NCBI GenBank assembly: GCA_910584785.1 | Contig: CAJUDX010000021.1 | Coordinates: forward strand, 1 to 46,042 | Reading direction: 5' to 3' | DNA from: an uncultured Lachnospiraceae bacterium | Lineage (GTDB): Bacteria; Bacillota; Clostridia; Lachnospirales; Lachnospiraceae | DNA length: 46,042 bases | Shown here: in pieces, positions 39,696 through 46,042 of the stretch | Layout: every line of letters begins with the position of its first letter | How positions within the stretch are numbered: the first letter of the stretch is position 1 | The notes under the pieces: generated by a model | The model's database searches: none | Seen by the model: only the letters and a program-made list of their open reading frames with translations | What the model was told of the DNA's origin: nothing | Made by a program: the position numbers and the translations under genes

Positions 39696-41366
39696 TCAAA
39701 ACAATCCCGTAATCTTCCCGTCCTCACTGACATCAATGCCATCTGCCGCCGGCTGTTTAGGAAGCCCCGGCATGGTCATAATTGCTCCGGTCAGCACCAC
39801 CATAAACCCTGCGCCTGCTGACACATAGGCATCCCGCACCTGAATCGTGAAGTTTTCGGGTCTGCCCAGCTTCGTCTGGTCATCTGACAGGGAATACTGC
39901 GTTTTTGCCATACATACCGGCATCGAACCAAAACCCATCTCCTCTGCTTTTTTCAGCGCCTTCTCTGCCGCAGGGCTGTAGCTCACACCATCTGCCCCGT
40001 AGATTTCCTTTGCCACGATTTCAATCTTGTCCTTTAAGCTGGCCTCATCCAGGTAAATCGGTGCAAAATAGCTTTCCTTTGTATCAAGGGTCTCCACTAC
40101 CTTTTCAGCCAAGGCCAGTCCGCCCTCGCCGCCCTTGGCCCAAACCTCAGAAAGGGCAAACTCGCAGCCCCGTTTTTCGCAGAACTCCTTGATGAATGTG
40201 TATTCTGCCTGGGTGTCTGTTATGAAAGAATTTAAGGTAACAACAACCGGAACCCCATATTTCTGCAGATTTTCAATGTGCTTTTCCAGGTTGACAATGC
40301 CTTTGGCCAGCGCTTCGAGATTTTCCTGGGACAATTCATTTTTCAAAACCCCGCCGTTATATTTTAATGCCCTGACCGTAGCCACCAGCACAATCGCATC
40401 CGGCTTTAAGCCTGCCATCCGGCATTTAATATCCAAAAACTTCTCTGCGCCCAAATCTGCGCCAAACCCGGCTTCTGTCACCGTGATATCCGCCAGCTTC
40501 AGGGCTGTCCGCGTGGCGCGGACACTGTTGCACCCATGGGCAATATTGGCAAACGGACCGCCGTGCACTAAGGCACCTGTGTGCTCTAAGGTCTGGATTA
40601 AATTTGGTTTTAAGGCATCCTTTAACAATGCAGCCATTGCCCCAACTGCATTTAACTGTGCTGCCGTCACCGGCTCGCCTGCATAGTTATAGGCGACAAT
40701 AATCCGGCCCAGCCTTTCCTTTAAATCCTTCATATTATCTGCCAGACAGAGAATTGCCATAATCTCCGAGGCCACGGTAATTACAAAATGGTCCTCACGC
40801 ACAAAGCCGTCCGGCTTTGCCCCCAGGCCCACCACAACATTGCGCAGCACCCGGTCATTCATATCGAGACAGCGCTTCCATAAAATCTGCCTTGTATCAA
40901 TCCCCAGCGCATTGCCCTGCTGGATATGATTATCTAAAAGTGCGGCAAGCAGGTTGTTCGCCGAGGTAATTGCATGAAAATCTCCGGTAAAATGAAGGTT
41001 TAAATCCTCCATGGGAACCACCTGAGCATAACCGCCGCCCGCTGCTCCCCCCTTAATACCAAAGCAAGGCCCAAGCGAGGGCTCCCTGAGGGCAATTATT
41101 GCCTTCTTCCCCAGTTTTGCCAGCGCCTGCCCCAGCCCTACGGTAGTCGTGGTCTTTCCCTCGCCGGCAGGGGTGGGGTTAATCGCTGTTACTAAAACCA
41201 GCTTTCCATCCGGCCTGTCCTTCACCTTCTCCCAAAGCTCGTCCGTCAGCTTGGCCTTATATTTGCCGTAAAGCTCCAGATCATCCTCTGTCATACCATA
41301 AGCCGCCGCCACCTCTTTAATGGGCAGCATCTTTGCTTCCTGTGCAATCTGAATATCTGTCTTCAT
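39696..41366 (-). CDS. fhs: Formate-tetrahydrofolate ligase
   Basis: The 556-residue enzyme makes 10-formyltetrahydrofolate from formate, tetrahydrofolate and ATP, for purine synthesis, for tRNA formylation or, in acetogens, for the Wood-Ljungdahl methyl branch. Family marks are TAINPTPAGEGKTTTTVG (about residues 54-71, the phosphate loop), EPSLGPCFGIKGGAAGGGYAQ, LNLHFTGDFHAITSANN, and FANIAHGCNS. AAGGAGG lies 4 bases before the ATG at 41366. Length is normal. It is placed between ftsK and murE with short gaps on both sides. Presence alone does not prove acetogenesis. Confidence 0.97.
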   Translation of the reverse strand: MKTDIQIAQEAKMLPIKEVAAAYGMTEDDLELYGKYKAKLTDELWEKVKDRPDGKLVLVTAINPTPAGEGKTTTTVGLGQALAKLGKKAIIALREPSLGPCFGIKGGAAGGGYAQVVPMEDLNLHFTGDFHAITSANNLLAALLDNHIQQGNALGIDTRQILWKRCLDMNDRVLRNVVVGLGAKPDGFVREDHFVITVASEIMAILCLADNMKDLKERLGRIIVAYNYAGEPVTAAQLNAVGAMAALLKDALKPNLIQTLEHTGALVHGGPFANIAHGCNSVRATRTALKLADITVTEAGFGADLGAEKFLDIKCRMAGLKPDAIVLVATVRALKYNGGVLKNELSQENLEALAKGIVNLEKHIENLQKYGVPVVVTLNSFITDTQAEYTFIKEFCEKRGCEFALSEVWAKGGEGGLALAEKVVETLDTKESYFAPIYLDEASLKDKIEIVAKEIYGADGVSYSPAAEKALKKAEEMGFGSMPVCMAKTQYSLSDDQTKLGRPENFTIQVRDAYVSAGAGFMVVLTGAIMTMPGLPKQPAADGIDVSEDGKITGLF

Positions 41367-41417
41367 TTTTCCTCCTTGTACCACCATCAACAAGCTTCCA
41401 TTCCGGTTCCTGTTTTA

Positions 41418-44400
41418 CTATTGCAGCATCTGTTCAAATTCCTCCATCGTCATCAGCACCTTTCTTGGCTTTGTGCCCTCTTCTTCGCCGACCACACCGG
41501 CGTCCGCCAGCTGATCCATAATCCGGGCTGCACGGTTAAAACCAATCTTAAAAACACGCTGAAGCATGCCGATAGAAGCCTTCTCTTTTTCAATAATAAA
41601 CTTTCCTGCCTGGGCAAAATATTCATCGCGGCTGGTATCTGCCGCGGCAGACATTCCGTTCCCGGAAACTACTTTATTTTCCATCTCCGGGCTATAGTCC
41701 ACAGTCAGGCCCTGCTCAGTTAAAAATTCCACCACATCAGATACTTCCTGATCCGACACAAAGGCCCCCTGCACCCGCTGCGGTTTGGGGATTCCTGAGG
41801 GGAAGAACAGCATATCGCCCTTTCCCAAAAGCTTTTCCGCTCCGTTCATATCAATAATCGTCCGGGAATCCACACCGGAAGATACGGCAAAGGCAATCCG
41901 CGAAGGTACATTTGCCTTAATCAGACCAGTAATAACGTTAACCGAAGGTCTCTGTGTGGCAATGACCAGATGGATTCCCGCTGCACGCGCCAGCTGCGCC
42001 AGACGGCAGATAGCGTCCTCCACCTCGCCGGGAACCACCATCATTAAATCGGCAAGCTCGTCAATAATAATCACAATCTGCGGCATTTTCTGCGGCCTCT
42101 CCTCTTCGGGAAGCCCGTTCATCAGCTTAATTTTTTCATTATAACCCTGGAGATTTCGCACATTATACTGTGCAAACTTCCGGTAGCGGTCCTCCATCTC
42201 CGCAACTGCCCAGTTTAAGGCGCCCGAAGCCTTCTTCGGGTCAGTAACCACAGGAATTAACAGGTGAGGGATACCATTATACACACTTAATTCCACCACC
42301 TTGGGGTCCACCATAATCAGCTTGACATCCTCTGGATCTGCCTTAAAAATAATGCTCATAATTAATGTATTAATACACACCGACTTACCTGATCCCGTAG
42401 CGCCCGCAATCAAAAGATGGGGCATTTTCCCAATATCGGTAATCACCGGCTGCCCGCCGATGTCCTTTCCCACGGCAAAGGCCAGCTTCGACTTGCACTC
42501 CGAAAAGCCCTCCGCCTCCAGCAAATCCCGCAGATAAACCATCGCTGTCTCTTTATTGGGAACCTCAATTCCCACTGCGGATTTACCGGGAATCGGCGCC
42601 TCGATACGGATCTCCGCCGCCGCCAGACTTAACTTAATATCATCGGTCAGACTGACAATTTTACTTACCTTAACCCCCTGCTCAGGGTGCAGCTCATACC
42701 GGGTAACGGAGGGTCCGCAGCTAATATTCGTCACCGTAACCCCTACACCAAAGTTCTTAAGCGTCTGCTGCAGCTTAATCGCTGTTTCCTTATATTCCTG
42801 ATCCGAAAAGGCACCTGCACTGCGGTTTCCCCTCTGCAAAAGGGAGGTCGGCGGAAAGATATAATCTTTCTTCACCACAGGCTCCGGTCGCCTTATCTGC
42901 GCCCTGGCAGCCGCCCCCGGATCATCCTGCGCCGCTTCTTCTCTGCGCTGCTCAAGTTTCTTGTGCAAAAGCTCTGTCTCTGTCTCAATCACCTTCCCCG
43001 AAGCTGTCACCACCCGTTTTGGCTCCTCCGGCACAAAAATACTCTCCTTATTCGCCAAAACACCAATATCTTCCCATTCTTCGTCATCATCTATTACTTC
43101 TCCATCCTCAGCCCAGGTATGATCTTCTTCCACAGACCCGGCGGCAGATACTTCCAGCAAATCATCTTCTGCCCCCTCTTCTGTAACCTCTGTATTGGGA
43201 TACGGGGAAACAGGGTCTGGTAAGGAATTTTCCTCTGTTTTTTGCCCGCGCAGATAGCGCTCATCCTCGGCAAAACCATCCTCGTCCAGAAAAAGCTCAT
43301 CATCCTGATAATCCGAATCCAGAAAATCTTCACTTTCCGGCGATTCATCCAAAGAGCTCTCCAAAGGCTCCCTGGTCTGCCCGCTTTCCACCCAATCCGT
43401 TCCCGCCAAAGACTCTTCCAAATCCGAAATCGACATATCTAATTCTTCTAATGTCTTTAACTCCCGGCGTGCATAGAGCGGCTCATTTTTTCTGTTCACA
43501 GAAACTGTCTTTTCCGATAAAGCCCCCCTGTGGTTTCGCCCGGTAAACGAAAGAATACTCTCCTGCGGCCTTTCCTTCTCCTCCTCTTTATCTTCATCAA
43601 AAGGCGCCGGCTCCACAAACTCCGGCGGAACCTCAATTCTTCCCGAAAATACATCCGCTGACGACGGTGTATTTCCCGTCATCGCTAAATCCTGCATCAC
43701 CTGGTTTGCCCCGGCATCATGACAAATTCCGGCATCTGGCATATTTTCTGCTACCATTTTGGGTTCTGGCGCAGCCGACACGGTCTCAGCCTTCCTGTAT
43801 CCCGCCCTAAAGCCTCTCGTGGCCTTTGCATCAGCCGCCGTCACAGAGACTGCTGCTGTATTTGGCACAGCGCCCGAAGCGTATCCTGGCATCCCCACTT
43901 CCAACACACTGCCTGCGCCATATCCCGGCATCCCAGCTTCCGGCACACTGCCTGCACCATATCCCGGTACTCCCACTTCCGGTACGGCTGCACCAACCAT
44001 TCCAGCTCCTGTCCGGTTTCCAGACACTATCCCCAGCCCCTGTGCTAATCCGCTCTCAGCAGGCATTCCCGGATAAGCACTGCCTCCCGAAACATCCCCT
44101 CTGTCTTCGCCTTCAAAAGAAATATCGCTATGTACGCCTCCCATGCCTCCGTGAATCTTAATTGAACCAAAATCAACGCCCCGGACCACTTTATCTTCCC
44201 GTCCTCTGCGCCGTTCTTCCTGTATTTCCTGCCACTCCTCTTTCCTTCGGGCGACATCCTCCTTCGCGTGCTGGTAAGCCCTTCCGCTTCCCCGCTTCAC
44301 TGCATTAACCACCGACTTTTCGGTAATAACCACACAGCAGATAATCAAAAGGGCAATCAGCAGAAGGTAGGTCCCAATATTTCCCACAACCGCCCGCAGC

Positions 44401-44864
44401 ATAGACGACAGACATCCTCCAATCAGCCCGCCGCCTCTGCCGCTTAAACTGGATTCCTGGTAGAAGGCTAAAATCCCGTCGCCCTCCGCCGGCCAAAACC
44501 CAAAAATCATCTGCGCCAGCCCACAGACCGTAATCACAACACCAGTAACACCCGACAGCTTAATTACTGCCTTAAGGCTTCCCGCATTTGACACATAAAA
44601 GCTGATTCCCATAAACAGCAAAACGGGAAACACATAGCCCACTGCGCCAAATAATCCAAGCTGTACGCCCCGCAGGAAGTCACCAACCACACCACATAAA
44701 TGAAAATTACTGAGAAATAAAAGAACTGCAGCAGCCAGCGATACAATGATTAACACTTCTCCGCGTAAAAACTCCGGTATCTCCTGAACCTCCTGTACTC
44801 TTCCTGTTCTCCCCGTACCGGACTTACCCTTTCCGGTCGTTCTTTTTTTACTTCCCTGTGCCAC
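41418..44864 (-). CDS. ftsK: DNA translocase FtsK/SpoIIIE
   Basis: The protein of about 1148 residues pumps DNA through the closing division or sporulation septum. Four membrane helices lie within about residues 35-190. A very long, acidic and repeat-containing linker follows (about 190-660), then the motor with Walker A GATGSGKS (about 821-828) and Walker B IIIDELADLM. The C-terminal gamma winged helix (about the last 65 residues) reads DNA polarity. I chose GTG at 44864, as GGAGG is 8 bases upstream. The linker is longer than in the roughly 790-residue B. subtilis protein. A clear promoter lies upstream at 44990-45018. Confidence 0.95.
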   Translation of the reverse strand: MAQGSKKRTTGKGKSGTGRTGRVQEVQEIPEFLRGEVLIIVSLAAAVLLFLSNFHLCGVVGDFLRGVQLGLFGAVGYVFPVLLFMGISFYVSNAGSLKAVIKLSGVTGVVITVCGLAQMIFGFWPAEGDGILAFYQESSLSGRGGGLIGGCLSSMLRAVVGNIGTYLLLIALLIICCVVITEKSVVNAVKRGSGRAYQHAKEDVARRKEEWQEIQEERRRGREDKVVRGVDFGSIKIHGGMGGVHSDISFEGEDRGDVSGGSAYPGMPAESGLAQGLGIVSGNRTGAGMVGAAVPEVGVPGYGAGSVPEAGMPGYGAGSVLEVGMPGYASGAVPNTAAVSVTAADAKATRGFRAGYRKAETVSAAPEPKMVAENMPDAGICHDAGANQVMQDLAMTGNTPSSADVFSGRIEVPPEFVEPAPFDEDKEEEKERPQESILSFTGRNHRGALSEKTVSVNRKNEPLYARRELKTLEELDMSISDLEESLAGTDWVESGQTREPLESSLDESPESEDFLDSDYQDDELFLDEDGFAEDERYLRGQKTEENSLPDPVSPYPNTEVTEEGAEDDLLEVSAAGSVEEDHTWAEDGEVIDDDEEWEDIGVLANKESIFVPEEPKRVVTASGKVIETETELLHKKLEQRREEAAQDDPGAAARAQIRRPEPVVKKDYIFPPTSLLQRGNRSAGAFSDQEYKETAIKLQQTLKNFGVGVTVTNISCGPSVTRYELHPEQGVKVSKIVSLTDDIKLSLAAAEIRIEAPIPGKSAVGIEVPNKETAMVYLRDLLEAEGFSECKSKLAFAVGKDIGGQPVITDIGKMPHLLIAGATGSGKSVCINTLIMSIIFKADPEDVKLIMVDPKVVELSVYNGIPHLLIPVVTDPKKASGALNWAVAEMEDRYRKFAQYNVRNLQGYNEKIKLMNGLPEEERPQKMPQIVIIIDELADLMMVVPGEVEDAICRLAQLARAAGIHLVIATQRPSVNVITGLIKANVPSRIAFAVSSGVDSRTIIDMNGAEKLLGKGDMLFFPSGIPKPQRVQGAFVSDQEVSDVVEFLTEQGLTVDYSPEMENKVVSGNGMSAAADTSRDEYFAQAGKFIIEKEKASIGMLQRVFKIGFNRAARIMDQLADAGVVGEEEGTKPRKVLMTMEEFEQMLQ
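43866..43982 (-). repeat. ftsK: Three 39-base repeats coding 13-residue units in the FtsK linker
   Basis: Three in-frame units occur in a row, at 43944-43982, 43905-43943 and 43866-43904. They encode PEVGVPGYGAGSV, PEAGMPGYGAGSV and LEVGMPGYASGAV. They lie in the disordered linker between membrane and motor domains and are likely to vary in copy number between strains. Confidence 0.85.
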
Positions 44865-44923
44865 GCAACAAGCCTCCAAATCCTTGCAAAATAAAATCAA
44901 TAATCGTTTTTTAAAAACTGCGA

Positions 44924-44967
44924 CTGTTCACATCGTTCACAGCAAGAACACAGACCTACGTGAACAG
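44924..44967 (-). promoter_or_regulatory. Inverted repeat in the ftsK leader
   Basis: CTGTTCAC (44924-44931) and GTGAACAG (44960-44967) are perfect 8-base arms. A second GTTCAC copy lies 3 bases after the first. The region falls between the predicted transcript start (about 44983) and the ftsK start codon, so it could be a leader hairpin or a protein-binding site. It does not fit the Gram-positive LexA box. Confidence 0.35.
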
Positions 44968-44989
44968 AAACCAAAAACCTACCATTGAC

Positions 44990-45018
44990 AGTATACAAAA
45001 ATTTAGTTGAAAATGCAA
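44990..45018 (-). promoter_or_regulatory. Promoter of ftsK
   Basis: On the minus strand the -35 box TTGCAT (45018-45013) and the -10 box TATACT (44995-44990) are separated by exactly 17 bases. A GTTGAAA half-site, as in the D-amino-acid island, lies on the plus strand at 45006-45012, probably by chance. Confidence 0.65.
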
Positions 45019-45038
45019 CCAAGGATTTCAAAACCCCC

Positions 45039-45704
45039 CTACCCCATCATCTCATGAAGCTTCTTAAGTGCCTCCTTAATCCCCCCAACCTCGTCAATCA
45101 GACCTTCTTTTACAGCTTCCTCCCCCACCAGAACAGTACCCAGATCCTTCGTCAGCATCTTGGTGTTGTGCATTAAAAGCTTTAGCTGATCGTAGGCAAT
45201 TTTCGCATGCTCCGACACAAAACGCAGGATGCGATCCTGAATCATCTCAAAATAGTCATAAGTTCTTGACGTTCCAATCACCATCCCGCTCATCCGCACC
45301 GGATGCACCATCATGGTTCCGGTTGGCACAATAAAGGAATAATCGGATGCCACCGCCAGAGGAACCCCGATGGAATGGCTTCCGCCAAGAACCAGGGAAA
45401 CCGAAGGAATACTTAAGGAAGCAATCATCTCCGCAATCGCAAGCCCTGCATCCACATCTCCTCCTGAAGTATTTAAGAGTACCAAAAGCCCCCCTATCTG
45501 ATCGTCATCTTCAATCTGCGCAAGCTTGGGGAGAACATGGTCGTACTTCGTCGTCTTGCTGTTTCCTGACGCATTTTCATGACCTTCCACCTCGCCGATA
45601 ATACTAAGAAGGTGAATCCCTTTCCTGCCTTTTCCTTCTTCTAATGTTACCTGACCTAATTCTTCCATCTCCTGATCATCATTGCTAAGTCCTTCCTGAC
45701 CCAT
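45039..45704 (-). CDS. ClpP-like serine protease, TepA type
   Basis: The 221-residue protein is a ClpP-fold protease of the TepA (translocation-enhancing protein) group in Firmicutes. The oxyanion region LLVLLNTSGGDVDAGLAIA and the nucleophile region LVLGGSHSIGVPLAVA (Ser within SHS) are present. HP of MMVHPV provides the expected His, and an acidic residue follows near YDYFEMIQDRI. An acidic, Gln-rich N-terminus (about 1-30) takes the place of a signal peptide. In B. subtilis, TepA is linked to processing of exported proteins or signal peptides at the membrane. The gene is directly upstream of ftsK but separated by its promoter. The ribosome site GGCAGGGAA is close to the ATG. Confidence 0.88.
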   Translation of the reverse strand: MGQEGLSNDDQEMEELGQVTLEEGKGRKGIHLLSIIGEVEGHENASGNSKTTKYDHVLPKLAQIEDDDQIGGLLVLLNTSGGDVDAGLAIAEMIASLSIPSVSLVLGGSHSIGVPLAVASDYSFIVPTGTMMVHPVRMSGMVIGTSRTYDYFEMIQDRILRFVSEHAKIAYDQLKLLMHNTKMLTKDLGTVLVGEEAVKEGLIDEVGGIKEALKKLHEMMG

Positions 45705-45824
45705 ATATTTCCCTGCCTTTCCTGTGCCTTCCTTATGGTTTTTATGCTTTTGTTGTTTACTTTTGTGATTTATTTATATCAGTATGCAGCAGAAATTTGG
45801 TTTTTATTCCAGCCGCAAATAAAA

Positions 45825-45850
45825 AAGTGTCTGGCAAGCCGGACTCTTGC
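45825..45850 (-). terminator. Terminator of an off-window minus-strand gene
   Basis: GTCCGGC-TT-GCCAGAC (one mismatch) is followed on the minus strand by TTTTTTATTT. It overlaps repeat A copy 2 and lies upstream of the ClpP-like gene, so it probably ends the transcript of a gene beyond the right edge of the window. Confidence 0.55.
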
Positions 45851-45883
45851 GCCGGAGCGCGTCTGTGTCAGCAGACATTTTCC
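45833..45883. repeat. Dispersed repeat A, copy 2
   Basis: These 51 bases are identical by eye to 915-965. Again the element forms part of a terminator-like hairpin and carries the GTCTG/CAGAC stem. No gene is visible between 45705 and 46042. This gap holds repeats A and B and, between them, a 6-bp ATAGGA/TCCTAT hairpin. Confidence 0.85.
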
Positions 45884-45945
45884 TTAGGAGCGGAGTGCGC
45901 ATCCCCCGGAGGGTTTTTGCTTTATAGGACGCAATTTCCTATCAA

Positions 45946-46036
45946 CCTTCATGCGCCCACAAGCAGTCATACCACCATAAATGAGATTCTGCCGGGCGCA
46001 CTTGGAATACCTGAACTTAGACCGCCTAATCGGCGG
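45946..46036. repeat. Dispersed repeat B, copy 2
   Basis: This is a gap-free match to 21084-21174 with about ten mismatches, mostly outside the TGCGCCC/GGGCGCA and CCGCC/GGCGG stems. It runs close to the right edge of the window and may continue beyond it. Confidence 0.8.
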
Positions 46037-46042
46037 TGAACT

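Noticed and set aside
43669..44161. Long plus-strand open frames opposite the FtsK linker
   Set aside because: They arise from the repetitive GC-rich linker read in reverse and lack ribosome sites and known motifs.
45006..45012. GTTGAAA half-site in the ftsK promoter as a member of the D-amino-acid regulon
   Set aside because: Only one arm is present, without the palindrome, and ftsK has no functional link. Chance is more likely.

Overview
This is a low-to-mid GC window from a Gram-positive anaerobe of the class Clostridia. It is most like a Lachnospiraceae member, judging from gene order and protein sequences recognised by eye; no search was run. Almost every gene lies on the minus strand. 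I saw no tRNA, rRNA, CRISPR array, prophage or intact transposase gene.

Region 1 (1-6.9 kb) looks like an accessory catabolic island. It holds a YheO/DauR-type PAS-HTH regulator, an N-acyl-D-amino-acid deacylase, a PLP- and metal-dependent D-serine dehydratase/D-threonine aldolase-type enzyme, and an operon of a SIS sugar-phosphate protein plus an N-acetylglucosamine-type kinase. A small membrane protein of unknown function follows. The intergenic regions upstream of these genes share a palindrome of the form TTTCAAC-N5-GTTGAAA. One copy sits exactly in the spacer of a clear promoter. I infer a local regulon for D-amino-acid or amino-sugar (cell-wall-derived) substrates.

Region 2 (6.9-20.7 kb, minus strand) is a complete Wzx/Wzy-type exopolysaccharide operon. 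In transcription order it encodes a BTAD (SARP-like) regulator, a small protein, a priming sugar-phosphate transferase without its usual N-terminal membrane helices, and a metallophosphoesterase. Next come two Wzz-like membrane proteins, the Wzy polymerase, a split Alg14/Alg13-type glycosyltransferase, a GT4 enzyme, two paralogous GT2 enzymes and the Wzx flippase. There is no BY-kinase/PHP-phosphatase pair. Instead, one Wzz-like protein ends in a degenerate GGDEF domain, and the BTAD regulator ends in a second GGDEF-like domain. The latter has lost the catalytic signature but keeps an RxxD at the exact c-di-GMP I-site spacing. This is my main candidate for an under-described system.

Region 3 (20.7-21.3 kb) is non-coding. 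It holds an inverted-repeat pair, short tandem repeats, a copy of a dispersed structured repeat and the serS terminator.

Region 4 (21.3-46 kb, minus strand) is conserved housekeeping DNA: a ClpP/TepA-like protease, ftsK, fhs, murE, murF, priA, def, fmt, a zinc peptidase, rsmB, rlmN, prpC, prkC, rsgA, rpe and thiN, then a vitamin-transporter/pyridoxamine kinase pair and serS. Oddities here are a non-RD PrkC kinase, an atypical MurE substrate motif and a structured leader before the transporter gene. Two dispersed repeats recur between distant intergenic regions.
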